Shown here: one piece after another, positions 48,679-62,582 of the stretch
Position numbering within the stretch: the first letter of the stretch is position 1
Layout: every line of letters starts with the position of its first letter
Origin: Hyperoodon ampullatus
Taxonomy: Eukaryota > Chordata > Mammalia > Artiodactyla > Ziphiidae
NCBI GenBank assembly: GCA_949752795.1
Contig: CATKHW010000059.1
Coordinates: 62,001 to 126,000 of the forward strand
DNA: 64,000 bases
Direction of reading: 5' to 3'
The notes under the pieces: generated by a model
Told to the model about the DNA's origin: nothing
The model's database searches: none
What the model saw: the letters and a program-made list of their open reading frames with translations, nothing else
Program-made: the position numbers and the translations under genes

Positions 48679-50416
48679 AGGTACGTTGGAATCGCCTTTA
48701 AAGCACAGGAAGAGGGGCACAACTTCGACAATGATGCACTTGGCCAAAAAGGGCGTATGCGTTTTCTCCTGAATATATTCAGGAGAAAACGCATACGCCC
48801 TTTTTGGCCAAGCAAGCAAGCGGGCAATGCAAATCTGGACTACAAAGTAGTATCACTTCCCACGGTTAAAAGCGACATCCACAAAATGTGTAAAAACCAG
48901 AAAGGCAAGACAGGCCCTGGAGAACAGGGATCCTTGTTATGCTGATGGGCGGGATGTAAATTGCCAACTGCCTCTCTGGAGGAGTGCATTGTGTTCCCTA
49001 TAACAAGTAAACAACAGAGCTACAGAGCCAAGGGCACTTCCAGTCTAGGGAATATACCTTGGGAAAACTGAAAATCAATAAGACAGAGCCACCCCAAAAT
49101 TTAGGGCTGCACTGCTTACAAGGACCTCAACTTGGGTACACCTTAAATATCACTGTAAATATAAAAATGGTTCAAAAAATTGTGGTACTTACGTACGATG
49201 GAATATCCCTCAGCCATGAAATCAATGACATAAGACCAGTCGCAGCAAAATGGGTGGATTCAGGTACGATGATTCTAAGTGAAATAAGTCACAGAGAAAA
49301 AGAAACTTATCATAAGATATCACTTATGAAGATCCTGTAAACATGGCTACACTTGAACTGAGTTAGGAAAGAGAACAGTGTCTCACATTTAGAAAACACT
49401 CTTATGCCTGCTTAAGGGGGAAGGAGAGGTGGGGTGATGCATAAAACCAGAGTTTGATATAAGCACAGGTACCGTTCCAAAAACCAACCTTGGAATAGAC
49501 AAGACCTACAACTTCCTCAGTGAAAGGGACTCAGAACCCCATATTTCCCGCAGAGGAATATATCTGACTAGTAAGAGTCTTAAAACATATGTATTGATAT
49601 GTCTCCGTAAGGGAATCAAGTGTGTCTAGACTGGCATAAACATGGCAGCGAGAATCAGCTCAAACCCACTCTAAAAAGGAATTTCAAAAACAAAACGAGA
49701 AAACTGGGAAATTCTTTACAATTCCTTCAGGGTCTCTGATGAAACCTGGAATGACCCTATCTACAATGACAGCTGGATGTGGCATAAGGAGGGACACTTG
49801 GGACTGAGAGGATTGGTGAGATTGGGTGAGCAAATGCAGACCCTTTAAAGCACAAATGCCTGGCACCGTTTCCATAGGTCCCAAGTCTCCAGGTTGAAGG
49901 GAATATTACTACAGCTATAACATGTACGGGAAATCTAGAGAACGGACACACTGTGAATACGAAAGATTTCTAAAACTCAACGAATAGTCCCTCTCCTGGT
50001 GCTCCGGTTTGACTTTCCATGTACTTTACTATCAACCTCCCAACTTGGAGAGACAGCCCCTTTAACCTCCTGGTTCGCACAGGTTGCCAATTTGGCAGAG
50101 GATGAAAGGGAAGAGGGAGAACCAATGAGAGAGTAGATGTTAGGCATTTGGACGGGCACATATCACTGTAATTTCCCGGCAGGAAGAAGTATTAACCAAA
50201 GTCTCAGCCACCCACCGGGAACCAGTATAGGTCCTGAACCAAAATTTTGGACTTGCAGTCAGCTCACCAAAAACGAGTTGAAAAATGGAGCTCAGGGGCA
50301 CAGCAATTCACAAACTGGTCGAGTAATAAAGGACAACTATTGTCCAAAATTCTGTTGACGGAACGCAACGAGGCGGACTTCAAAGCGAGGCAGAATAGCA
50401 GGAAACAGATTTCAAG
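48679..50416 (+). repeat. Satellite copy 29 (1,738 bp)
   Basis: Close partner of copy 12. It has CGCCTTTAAAGC where copy 12 has CGCCATTAAAGC, CAACCTTGGAATAG, and an uninterrupted CAAAAACAAAACGAG. The palindrome is perfect (48739-48812). The relic frame is open (49059-49340). Confidence 0.97.
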
Positions 50417-52155
50417 AGGTACGTTGGAATCGCCTTTAAAGCACAGGAAGAGGGGCACAACTTCGACAATGATGCACTTGGCCAAAAAGGGCGTATGCGT
50501 TTTCTCCTGAATATATTCAGGAGAAAACGCATACGCCCTTTTTGGCGAAGCAAGCAAGCGGGCAATGCAAATCTGCACTACAAAGAAGTATCACTTCCCA
50601 CCGGTCAAAAGGGACATCCACAAAATATGTAAAAACCAGAAAGGCAAAACAGGCCTTGGAGAACAGGGAGCCTTGTTATGATGATGGGTGGGATGTAAAT
50701 TGCCAACTGCCTCTCTGTAGGAGTGCATTCTGTTCCCTAAAACAAGTAAAGAACAGAGCTACAGAACCAAGGGCACTTCCAGTCTAGGGAATATACCTTG
50801 GGAAAACTGAAAATCAATAAGACAGAGCCACCCCAAAATTTAGGGCTGCACTGCTTACAAGGACCTCAACTTGGGTACACCTAAAATATCGCAGGAAATA
50901 TAAAAATGGTTCAAAAAATTGTGGTACTTATGTACGATGAAATATCCCTCAGCCATGAATTCTATGTCATAAGACCAGTAGCAGCAAAATGGGTGGATTC
51001 AGGTACGATGATTCTAAGTGAAATAAGTCACACAGAAAAAGAAACTTATCATAAGATATCACTTATGAAGATCCTGTAAACATGGCTACACTTGAACTGA
51101 GTTAGGAAAGAGAACAGTGTCTCACATTTAGAAAACACTCTTATGCCTGCTTAAGGGGGAAGGAGAGGTGGGGTGATGCATAAAACCAGAGTTTGATATA
51201 AGCACAGGTACCGTTCCAAAAACAAACTATGGAATAGACAAGACCTACACCTTCCTCAGTGAAAGGGACTCAAAGCACCATATTTCCCACAGAGGAATAT
51301 ATCTGACTAGTAAGAATCTTAAAACCTATGTATTGATATGTCTCCATAAGGGAATCAAGTGTGTCTAGACTGGCATAAACATGGCAGCGAGAATCAGCTC
51401 AAACCCACTATAAAAAGAAATTTCAAAAACAAAACAAAAAAACTGGGAAATTCTTTACAATTCCTTCAGGGTCTCTGATGAAACCTGGAATGACCCTATC
51501 TCCAAAGACAGCTGGACGTGGCATAAGACTGGACACTTGGGACTGAGCGGATTGGTGAGATTGGGTGAGCAAATGCAGACCCTTTAAAGCAATAATGCAT
51601 GGCACCCATTCCATGGGTCCCAACTCTCCAGGTTGAAGGGAATATTACTACAGCTATAACATGTACGGGAAACCTAGAGAACGGACACACTGTGAATACG
51701 AAAGGTTTCTAAAACTCAACGAATAGTCCCTCTCCTGGTGCTCCGGTTTGACTTTCCATCTGCTTTACTATCAACCTCCCAACTTGAAGAGACAGCCCCT
51801 TTAACCTCCTGGTTCGCACAGGTTTCCAATTTGGCAGAGGATGAATTGGAATAGGGAGAACCAATGAGAGAGTAGCTGTTAGGCATTTGGACGGGCACAT
51901 ATCGCTGTAATTTCCCGGCAGGAAGAAGAATTAACCAAAGTCTCAGCCACCCACCGGGAATCAGTATAGGTCCTGAACCAAAATTTTGGACTTGCGGTCA
52001 GCTCACCAAAAACGAGTTGAAAAATGGAGCTCAGGGGCACAGCATTTCACAAACTGGCCGAATAATAAAGGGCAACTATCGTCCAAAAATATGTTGAGGG
52101 AAGGCAACGAGGCGGACTTGAAAGCGAGGCAGAAGAGCAGGAAACAGATTTCAAG
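50417..52155 (+). repeat. Satellite copy 30 (1,739 bp), relic frame broken
   Basis: Partner of copy 13, with the same CACCTAAAATATCGC stop but without the two single-base losses of that copy, so it is closer to the common ancestor in length. The palindrome (50477-50550) keeps only the TTGGCGAAG mismatch. Confidence 0.97.
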
Positions 52156-53893
52156 AGGTACGTTGGAATCGCCTTTAAAGCACAGGAAGAGGGGCACAAC
52201 TTCAACAATGATGCACTAGTCCAAAAAGGGCGTATGCGTTTTCTCCTGAATATATTCAGGAGAAAACGCATATGCCCTTTTTGGCCAAGCAAGCATGTGG
52301 GCAATGCAAATCTGCACTACAAAGAAGTATCACTTCCCACCGGTCAAAAGGGTCATCCACAAAAATGTGTAAAAACCAGAAAGGCAAGACAGGCCCTGGA
52401 GAACAGGGAGCCTTGTTATGCTGATGGGCGGGATGAAAATTGCCAACTGCCTCTCCGGAGGAGTACATTGTGTTCCCTAAAACAAGTAAAGAACAGAGCT
52501 ACAGAGCCAAGGGCACTTCCAGTCTAGGGAATATACCTTGGGAAAACTGAAAATCAATAAGACAGAGCCACCCCAATATTTAGGACTGCACTGCTTACAA
52601 GGACCTCAACTTGGGTACACCTTAAATATCCCAGGAAATATAAAAATGGTTCAAAAAATTGTGGTACTTACATACGATGGAATATCCCTCAGCCATGAAA
52701 TCAATGTCATAAGACCAGTAGCAGCAAAATGGGTGGATTCATGTACGATGATTCTACGTGAAATAAGTCACACAGAAAAAGAAACTTATCATAAGATATC
52801 ACTTATGAAGATTCTGTAAACATGGCTACACTTGTACTGAGTTAGGAAAGAGAACAGTGTCTCACATTTAGAAACACTCTTATGCCTGCTTAAGGGGGAA
52901 GGAGAGGTGGGGTGATGCATAAAACCAGAGTTTGATATAAGCACAGGTACCGTTCCAAAAACCAACTATGGAATAGACAAGACCTACAACTTCCTCAGTG
53001 AAAGGGACTGAAAACCCCATATTTCCCGCAGAGGAATATATCTGACTAGTAAGAATCTTAAAACCTACGTATTGATATGTCTCCGTAAGGGAATCAAGTG
53101 TGTCTAGACTGGCATAAACATGGCAGCGAGAATCAGCTCAAACCCACTCTAAAAAGGAATTTCAAAAACAAAACGAAAAAACTGGGAAATTCTTTACAAT
53201 TCCTTCATGGTCTCTGATGAAACCTGGAATGACCCTATCTACAACGACAGCTGGATGTGGCATAAGGCTGGACACTTGGGACTGAGAGGATTGGTGAGAT
53301 TGGTTCATCAAATGCAGACCCTTTAAAGCACAAATGCCTGGCACCCATTCCATGGGTCCCAACTCTCCAGGTTGAAGGGAATATTACTACAGTTATAACA
53401 TGTACGGGAAACCTAGAGAACGGACACACTGTGAATACAAAAGTTTTCTAAAACTCAACGAATATTCCCTCTCCAGGTGCTCTGGTTTGACTTTCCATCT
53501 GCTTTAATATGAACCTCCCAACTTGGAGAGACTGCCCCTTTAACCTCCTGGTTCGCACAGGTTGCCAATTTGCAGAGGATGAAAGGGAAGAGGGAGAACC
53601 AATGAGAGAGTAGCTGTTAGGCATTTGGACGGGCACATATCACTCTAACTTCCCGGAAGGAAGAAGAATTAACCAAAGTCTCAGCCACCCACCGGGAACC
53701 AGTATAGGTCCTGAACCAAAATTTTGGACTTGCGGTCAGCTCACCAAAAACGAGTTGAAAAATGGAGCTCAGGGGCACAGCATTTCACAAGCTGGCCGAG
53801 TAATAATGGACTACTATCGTCCAAAAATCTGTTGAGTGAAGGCAACGAGGCGGACTTGAGAGCGAGGCAGAATAGCAGGAAACAGATTTCAAG
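52156..53893 (+). repeat. Satellite copy 31 (1,738 bp)
   Basis: Its 5' part is the partner of copy 14. The 3' part continues with its own type (CTTCATGGTC, GATTGGTTCATCAAATG), showing what copy 14 would have been without its crossover. The right palindrome arm has CATATGCCC (52216-52289). The relic frame is open (52538-52819). Confidence 0.97.
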
Positions 53894-55632
53894 AGGTACG
53901 TTGGAATCGCCTTTAAAGCACATGAAGCGGGGCACAACTTCAACAATGATGCACTAGGCCAAAAAGGGTGTATGCGTTTTCTCCTGAATATATTCAGGAG
54001 AAAACACATACCCCATTTTTGGCCAAGCAAGCAAGTGTGCAATGCAAATCTGCAATACAAAGAAGTATCACTTCCCACCGGTCAAAAGGGACATCCACAA
54101 AAATGTGTAAAAACCAGAAAGGCAAGACAGGCCCTGGAGTACAGGGAGCCTTGTTATGCTGATGGGCGGGATGTAAATTGCCAACTGCCTCTCCGGAGGA
54201 GTACATTGTGTTCCCTAAAACAAGTAAAGAACAGAGCTACAGAGCCAAGGGCACTTCCAGTCTAGGGAATATACCTTGGGAAAACTGAAAATCAATAAGA
54301 CAGAGCCACCCCAAAATTTAGGGCTGCACTGCTTACAAGGACCTCAACTTGGGTACACCTTAAATATCCCAGGAAATATAAAAATGGTTCAAAAAATTGT
54401 GGTAATTACGTACGATGGAATATCCCTCAGCCATGAAATCAATGTCATAAGACCAGTAGCAGCAAAATGGGTGGATTCAGGTACGATGATTCTAAGTGAA
54501 ATAAGTCACACAGAAAAAGAAACTTATCATAAGATATCACTTATGAAGATTCTGTAAACATGGCTACACTTGAACTGAGTTAGGAAAGAGAACAGTGTCT
54601 CACATTTAGAAAACACTCTTATGCCTGCTTAAGGGGGAAGGAGAGGTGGGGTGATGCATAAAACCAGAGTTTGATATAAGCACAGGTACCGTTCCAAAAA
54701 CCAACTATGGAATAGACAAGACCTACACCTTCCTCAGTGAAAGGGACTCAAAACCCCATATTTCCCGCTGAGGAATATATCTCACTAGTAAGAATCTTAA
54801 AACCTATGTATTGATATGTCTCCATAAGGGAATCAAGTGTGTCTAGACTGGCATAAACATGGCAGCGAGAATCAGCTCAAACCCACTCTAAAAAGATATT
54901 TCAAAAACAAAACGAAAAAACTGGGAAATTCTTTACAATTCCTTCAGGGTCTCTGATGAAACCTGAAATGACCCTATGTACAACGACAGCTGGATGTGGC
55001 ATAAGGCTGGACACTTGGGACTGAGAGGATTGGTGAAATTGGATGAGGAAATGCAGACCCTTTAAAGCACAAATGCCTGGCACCCATTCCATGGGTCCCA
55101 ACTCTCCAGGTTGAAGGGAATATTACTACAGTTATGACAGGTACGGGAAACCTGGAGAACGGACACACTGTGAATACAAAAGGTTTCTAAAACTCAACGA
55201 ATATTCCCTCTCCTGGTGCTCCGGTTTGACTTTCATCTGCTTTACTATCAACCTCCCAACTTGGAGAGACAGCCCCTTTAACCTCCTGGTTCGTACAGGT
55301 TGCCAATTTGGCAGAGGATGAAAGGGAATAGGGAGAACCAATGAGAGAGTAGCTGTTAGGCATTTGGACGGGCACTTATCACTGTCATTTCCCGGCAGGA
55401 AGAAGAATTAACCAAAATCTCAGCCACCCACCGGGAACCAGTATAGGTCCTGAACCAAAATTTTGGACTTGCGGTCAGCTCACCAAAAACGAGTTGAAAA
55501 ACGGAGCTCAGGGGCACAGCAATTCACAAACTGGACGAGTAATAAAGGACAACTATTGTCCAAAATTCTGTTAACGGAAGGCAACGAGGCGGACTTCAAA
55601 GCGAGGCAGAATAGCAGAAAACAGATTTCAAG
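53894..55632 (+). repeat. Satellite copy 32 (1,739 bp)
   Basis: No close partner in the window. The palindrome (53954-54027) is among the most decayed (AAGGGTGTATG, AACACATACCCCATTTTTGG). The A tract region reads CTCTAAAAAGATATTTC. The relic frame is open (54276-54557). Confidence 0.97.
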
Positions 55633-57370
55633 AGGTACGTTGGAATCGCCTTTAAAGCACAGGAAGAGGGGCACAACTTCGACAATGATGCACTTGGCCA
55701 AAAAGGGCGTATGTGTTTTCTCCTGAATATATTCAGGAGAAAACGCATACGCCCTTTTTGGCCAAGCAAGCAAGCGGGCAATGCAAATCTGCATTACAAA
55801 GAAGTGTCACTTCCCACCAGTCAAAACGGACATCCACTAAATGTGTAAAAACCAGAAAGGCAAGACAGGCCCTGGAGAACAGGGAGCCTTTTTATGATGA
55901 TGGGCGGGATGTAAATTGCCAACTGCCTCTCTGGAGGAGTGCATTGTGTTCCCTAAAACAAGTTAACAACAGAGCTACAGAGCCAAGGGCACTTCCAGTC
56001 TAGGGAATATACCTTGGGAAAACTGAAAATCAATAAGACAGAGCCACCCCAAAATTTAGGGCTGCACTGCTTACAAGGACCTCAACGTGGGTACACCTTA
56101 AATATCCCAGGAAATATAAAAATGGTTCAAAAATTTGTGGTACTTATGTATGATGGAATATCCCTCAGCCATGAAATCAATGTCATCACACCAGTAGCAG
56201 CAAAATGGGTGGATTCAGGTACGATGATTCTAAGTGAAATAAGTCACACAGAAAAAGAAACTTATCATAAGATATCAATTATGAAGATTCTGTAAACATG
56301 GCTACACTTGAACTGAGTTAGGAAAGAGAACAGTGTCTCACATTTAGAAAACACTCTTATGCCTGCTTAAGGGGGAAGGAGAGGTGGGGTGATGCATAAA
56401 ACCAGAGTTTGATATAAGCACAGGTACCGTTCCAAAAACCAACTATGGAATAGACAAGACCTACACCTAACTCAGTGAAAGGGACTCAAAACCCCATATT
56501 TCCCGCAGAGGAATATATCTGACTAGTAAGAATCTTAAAACCTATGTATTGATATGTCTCCATAAGGGAGTCAAGTGTGTCTAGACTGGCATAAACATGG
56601 CAGCGAGAATCAGCTCAAACCCACTATAAAAAGGAATTTCAAAAACAAAACGAAAAAACTGGGAAATTCTTTACAATTCCTTCAGGGTCTCTGATGAAAC
56701 CTGGTATGACCCTATCTACAACGACAGCTGGATGTGGCATAAGGCTGGACACTTGGGACTGAGAGGATTGGTGAGATTGGGTGAGCAAATGCAGAACCTT
56801 TAAAGCAATAATGCATGGCACCCATTCCATGGGTCCCAACTCTCCAGGTTGAAGGGAATATTACTACAGCTATAACATGTACGGGAAACCTAGAGAACGG
56901 ACACACTGTGAATACGAAAGGTTTCTAAAACTCAACGAATAGTCCCTCTCCTGGTGCTCCGGTTTCACTTTCCATCTGCTTTACTATCAACCTCCCAACT
57001 TGGAGAGACAGCCCCTTTAACCTCCTGGTTCGCACACGTTGCCAATTTGGCAGAGGATGAAAGGGAAGAGGGAGAACCAATGAGAGAGTAGCTGTTAGGC
57101 ATTTGGACGGGCACATATCACTCTAACTTCCCAGCAGGAAGAAGAATTAACCAAAGTCTCAGCCCCCCACCGGGAACCAGTATAGGTCCTGAACCAAAAT
57201 TTTGACTTGCGGTCAGCTCACCAAAAACGAGTTGAAAAATGGAGCTCAGGGTCACAGCAATTCACAAACTGGCCGAGTAATAAAGGACAACTATTGTCCA
57301 AAAATCTGTTGAGGGAAGGCAACGAGGCGGACTTGAAAGCGAGGCAGAATAGCAGGAAACAGATTTCAAG
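55633..57370 (+). repeat. Satellite copy 33 (1,738 bp)
   Basis: Private changes are frequent (CATCACACCAGTAGC, CTACACCTAACTCAG, ATCAATTATG). The palindrome (55693-55766) has one arm mismatch, GTATGTG. The relic frame is open (56014-56295). No close partner in the window. Confidence 0.97.
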
Positions 57371-59108
57371 AGGTACGTTGGAATCGCCTTTAAAGCACAG
57401 GAAGAGGGGCACAGCTTCGACAATGATGCACTTGGCCAAAAAGGGCGTATGCGTTTTCTCCTGAATATATTCAGGAGAAAACGCATACGCCCTTTTTGGC
57501 CAAGCAAGCAAGCGGGCAATGCAAATCTGCACTACAAAGAAGTATCACTTCCCACCGGTCAAAAGGGACATCCACAAAATGTGTAAAAACCAGAAAGGCA
57601 AGACAGGCCCTGGAGAACAGTGAGCCTTGTTATGCTGATGGGCGGGATGTAAATTGCCAACTGCCTCTTGGGAGGAGTACATTGTGTTCCCTAAAACAAT
57701 AAACAACAGAGCTACAGAGCCAAGGGAACTTCCAGTCTAGGGAATATACCTTGGGAAAACTGAAAATGAATAAGACAGAGCCACCCCAAAATTTATGGCT
57801 GCAATGCTTACAAGGACCTCAACTTGGGTACACCTTAAATATCCCAGGAAATATAAAAATGGTTCAAAAATTTGTGGTACTTACGTACGATGGAATATCC
57901 CTCAGCCATGAAATCAATGTCATAAGACCCGTAGCAGCAAAATGGGTGGATTCAGGTACGATGATTCTAAGTGAAATAAGTCACACAGAAAAAGAAACTT
58001 ATCATAAGATATCACTTATGAAGATCCTGTAAACATGGCTACACTTGAACTGAGTTAGGATAGAGAACAGTGTCTCACATTTAGAAAACACTCTTATGCC
58101 TGCTTAAGGGGGAAGGAGAGGTGGGGTGATGCATAAAACCAGAGTTTGATATAAGCACAGGTACCGTTCCAAAAACCAACTATGGAATAGACAAGACCTA
58201 CACCTTCCTCAGTGAAAGGGACTCAAAACCCCATATTTCCCGCAGAGGAATATATCTGACTAGTAAGAATCTTAAAACCTATGTATTGATATGTCTCCGT
58301 AAGGGAATCAAGTGTGTCTAGACTGGCATAAACATGGCAGTGAGAATCAGCTCAAACCCACTATAAAAAGGAATTTCAAAAACAAAACAAAAAAACTGCG
58401 AAATTCTTTACAATTCCTTCATGGTCTCTGATGAAACCTGGAATGACCCTATCTACAACGACAGCTGGATGTGGCATAAGGAGGGACACTTGGGACTGAG
58501 ACGATTGTTGAGATTGGGTGAGCAAATGCAGACCCTTTAAAGCACAAATGCCTGGCACACATTCCATGGGTCACAACTCTCCAGTTTGAAGGGAAATTTA
58601 CTACAGCTATAACATGTACGGGAAACCTATAGAATGGACACACTGTGAATACGAAAGGTTTCTAAAACTCAACGAATAGTCCCTCTCCTGGTGCTCCACT
58701 TTGACTTTACATCTGCTTTACTATCAAACTCCCAACTTGGAGAGACAGCCCCTTTAACCTCCTGGTTCGCACAGGTTGCCAATTTGGCAGAGGATGAAAG
58801 GGAAGAGGGAGAACCAATGAGAGAGTAGCTGTTAGGCATTTGGACGGGCACATATCACTGTAATTTCCCGGCAGGAAGAAGAATTAACCAAAGTCTCAGC
58901 CAACCACCGGGAACCAGTATAGGTCCTGAATCAAAATTTTGGACATGCGGTCAGCTCAACAAAAACGAGTTGAATAATGGAGCTCAGGGGCACAGCAATT
59001 CATAAACTGGCCGAGTAATAAAGGACAACTATCGTCCAAAAATCTGTTGAGGGAAGCGAACGAGGCGGACTTGAATGCGAGGCAGAATAGCAGGAAACAG
59101 ATTTCAAG
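57371..59108 (+). repeat. Satellite copy 34 (1,738 bp)
   Basis: The palindrome is perfect (57431-57504), although the rest of the unit carries many private changes (AACAGTGAGCC, AAATGAATAAG, AAGGGAAATTTACTACAG). The relic frame is open (57751-58032). Confidence 0.97.
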
Positions 59109-60844
59109 AGGTACGTTGGAATCACCTTTAAAACACAGGAAGAGGGGCACAACTTCGACAATGATGCACTTGGCCAAAAAGTGCGTATGCGTTTTCTCCT
59201 GAATATATTCAGGAGAAAACGCATACGCCCTTTTTGGCCAAGCAAGCAGGCGGACAATGCAAATCTGCACTAAAAGAAGTATCACTTCCCACCGGTCAAA
59301 AGGGACATCCACAAAATGTGTAAAAACCAGAAAGGCAAGACAGGCCCTGGAGAACAGGAAGCCTTGTTATGCTGATGGGCGGGATGTAAATTGCCAACTG
59401 CCTCTCTGGAGGAGTGCATTGTGTTCCCTAAAACAAGTAAAGAACAGAGCTACAGAGCCAAGGGCACTTCCAGTCTAGGGAATATACCTTGGGAAAACTG
59501 AAAATCAATAAGACACAGCCACCCCAAAATTTATGGCTGCACTGCTTACAAGGACCTCAACTTGGATACACCTTAAGTATCCAAGGAAATATAAAAATGG
59601 TTCAAAAAATTGTGGTACTTACGTACGATGGAATATCCCTCAGCCATGAAATCAATGTCATAAGACCAGTAGCAGCAAAATGGGTGGATTCAGGTACGAT
59701 GATTCTAAGTGAAATAAGTCACAGAAAAAAGAAACTTATCATAAGATATCACTTATGAAGATCCTATAAACATGGCTACATTTGAACTGAGTTAGGAAAG
59801 AGAACAGTGTCTCACATTTAGAAAACACTCTTATGCCTGCTTAAGGGGGAAGGAGAGGTGGGGTGATGCATAAAACCAGAGTTTGATAAAAGCACAGGTA
59901 CCGTTCCAAAAACCAACTATGGAATAGACAAGACCTACACCTTCCTCAGTGAAAGGGACTCAAAACCCCATAGTTCCCGCAGAGGAATATATCTGACTAG
60001 TAAGAATCTTAAAACCTATGTATTGATATGTCTCCGTAAGGGAATCAAGTGTGTCTAGACTGGCATAAACATGGCAGCGAGAATCAGGTCAAACCCACTA
60101 TAAAAAGGAATTTCAAGAACAAAACAAAAAAACTGGGAAATTCATTACAATTCCTTCAGGGTCTCTGATGAAACCTGGAATGACCCTATCTACAACGACA
60201 GCTGGATGTGGCATAAGGAGGGACACTTGGGACTGAGACGATTGGTGAGATTGGGAGAGCAAATGCGGACCCTTTAAAGCAATAATGCATGGCACCCATT
60301 CCATGCGTCCCAACTCTCCAGGTTGAAGGGAATATTACTACAGCTATAACATGTACGGGAAACCTAAGAATGGACACACTGTGAATACGAAATGTGTCTA
60401 AAACTCAACGAATAGTCCCTCTCCTGGTGCTCCGGTTTGGCTTTCCATCTGCTTTACTATCAACCTCCCAACTTGGAGAGACAGCCCCTTTAACCTCCTG
60501 GTTCGCCTAGGTTGCCAATTTGGCAGAGGATGAAAGGGAATAGGGAGAACTAATGAGAGAATAGCTGTTAGGCATTTGGACGGGCACATATCACTGTAAT
60601 TTCCCGGCAGGAAGAAGAATTAACCAAAGTCTCAGCCATCCACAGGGAACCAGTATAGGTCCTGAACCAAAATTTTGGACTTGCGGTCAGCTCACCAAAA
60701 ACGAGTTGAAAAATGGAGCTCAGGGGCACAGCAATTCACAAACTGGCCGAGTAATAAAGGACAACTATCATCCAAAAATCTGTTGAGGGAAGGCAACGAG
60801 GCGGACTTCAAAGCGAGGCAGAATAGCAGGAAACAGATTTCAAG
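59109..60844 (+). repeat. Satellite copy 35 (1,736 bp), subfamily intermediate, relic frame broken
   Basis: Combines the subfamily I state TTGGATACACCTTAAGTATCC with the subfamily II state AGGAAATATAAAAATGG. Single-base losses at CACTAAAAG and CACAGAAAAAAG; the second ends the relic frame early (59,758). The left palindrome arm has AAAAAGTGCG. Confidence 0.97.
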
Positions 60845-62582
60845 AGGTACGTTGGAATCGCCTTTAAAGCACAGGAAGGCGGGCACAACTTCGACAATTA
60901 TGTACTTGGCGAAAAAGGGCGTATGCGTTTTCTCCTGAATATATTCAGGAGAAAACGCATACGCCCTTTTTGGCCAAGCAAGCAAGCGAGCAATGCAAAT
61001 CTGCAATACAAAGAAGTATCAATTCCCACCGGTCAAAAGGGACATCCACAAAATGTGTAAAAACCAGAAAGGCAAGACAGGCCCTGGAGAACAGGGAGCC
61101 TTGTTATGCTGATGGGCGGGATGTAAATTGCCAACTGCATCTCTGGAGGTGTGCACTGTGTTTCCTAAAGCAAGTAAACAACAGAGCTACAGAGCCAAGG
61201 GCACTTCCAGTCTAGGGAATATACCTGGGGAAAACTGAAAATCAATAAGACAGAGCCACCCCAAAATTTAGGGCTGCACTGCTTACAAGGACCTCAACTT
61301 GGATACACCTTAAGTATCCCAGGAAATATAAAAATGGTTCAAAAAATTGTGGTACTTACGTACGATGGAATATCACTCAGCCATGAAATCAATGTCATAA
61401 GACCAGTAGCAGCAAAATGGGTGGATTCAGGTACGATGATTCTAAGTGAATAAGTCACAGAGAAAAAGAAACTTATCATAAGATATCACTTATGAAGATC
61501 CTGTAAACATGGCTACACTTGAACAGAGTTAGGATAGAGAACAGTGTCTCACATTTAGAAAACACTCTTATGCCTGCTTAAGGGGGAAGGAGAGGTGGGG
61601 TGATGCATAAAACCAGAGTTTGATATAAGCACAGGTACCGTTCCAAAAACCAACTATGGAATAGACAAGACCTACACCTTCCTCAGTGAAAGGGACTCAA
61701 AACCCCCTATTTCCCGCAGAGGAATATATCTGACAAGTAAGAATCTTAAAACCGATGTATTGATATGTCTCCGTAAGGGAATCAAGTGTGTCTAGACTGG
61801 CATAAACATGGCAGCGAGAATCGGCTCAAACCCACTATAAAAAGGAATTTCAAAAACAAAACAAAAAAACTGGGAAATTCTTTACAATTCCTTCCGGGTC
61901 CCTGATGAAACCTGGAATGACCCTATCTTCAACGACAGCTGGATGTGGCATAAGGAGGGACACTTGGGACTGAGACGATTGTTGAGATTGGGTGAGCAAA
62001 TGCAGACCCTTTAAAGCACAAATGCCTGGCACACATTCCATGGGTCACAACTCTCCAGGTTGAAGGGAATATTACTACAGCTATAACATGTACGGGAAAC
62101 CTAGAGAACGGACACACTGTGAATACGAAAGGTTTCTAAAACTCAACGAATAGTCCCTCTCCTGGTGCTCCGGTTTGACTTTCCATCTGCTTTACTATCA
62201 ACCTCCCAAATTGGAGAGACAGCCCCTTTAACCTCCTGGTTCGCACAGGTTGCCAATTTGGCAGAGGTTGAAAGGGAAGAGGGAGAACCAATGAGAGAGT
62301 AGCTGTTAGGCATTTGGACGGGCACATATTACTCTAACTTCCCGGCAGGAAGAAGAATTAACCAAAGTCTCAGCCCCCCACCGGGAAACAGCATAGGTCC
62401 TGAACCAAAATTTTGGCCTTGCGATCAGCTCACCAAAAACGAGTTGAAAAATGGAGCTCAGGGGCACAGCAATTCACAAACTGGCCGAGTAATAAAGGAC
62501 AACTATCGTCCAAAAATCTGTTGAGGGAAGTAAACGAGGCGGACTTGAAAGCGAGGCAGAATAGCAGGAAACAGATTTCAAG
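60845..62582 (+). repeat. Satellite copy 36 (1,738 bp), subfamily intermediate, relic frame broken
   Basis: Like copy 35 it mixes subfamily I and II states in the ORF2 tail (TTGGATACACCTTAAGTATCCCAGGAAAT). A base lost in AGTGAATAAG shifts the frame. The palindrome (60905-60978) has one mismatch, TTGGCGAAAAAGG. Confidence 0.97.

Larger units (their letters stand above)
48640..52730 (+). repeat. Second duplicated block, right member (copies 29-31)
   Basis: Partner of copies 12-14, 17 units away. Beyond the right edge copy 31 keeps its own type while copy 14 switches to the copy 2 type, which locates the crossover in copy 14. Confidence 0.88.
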
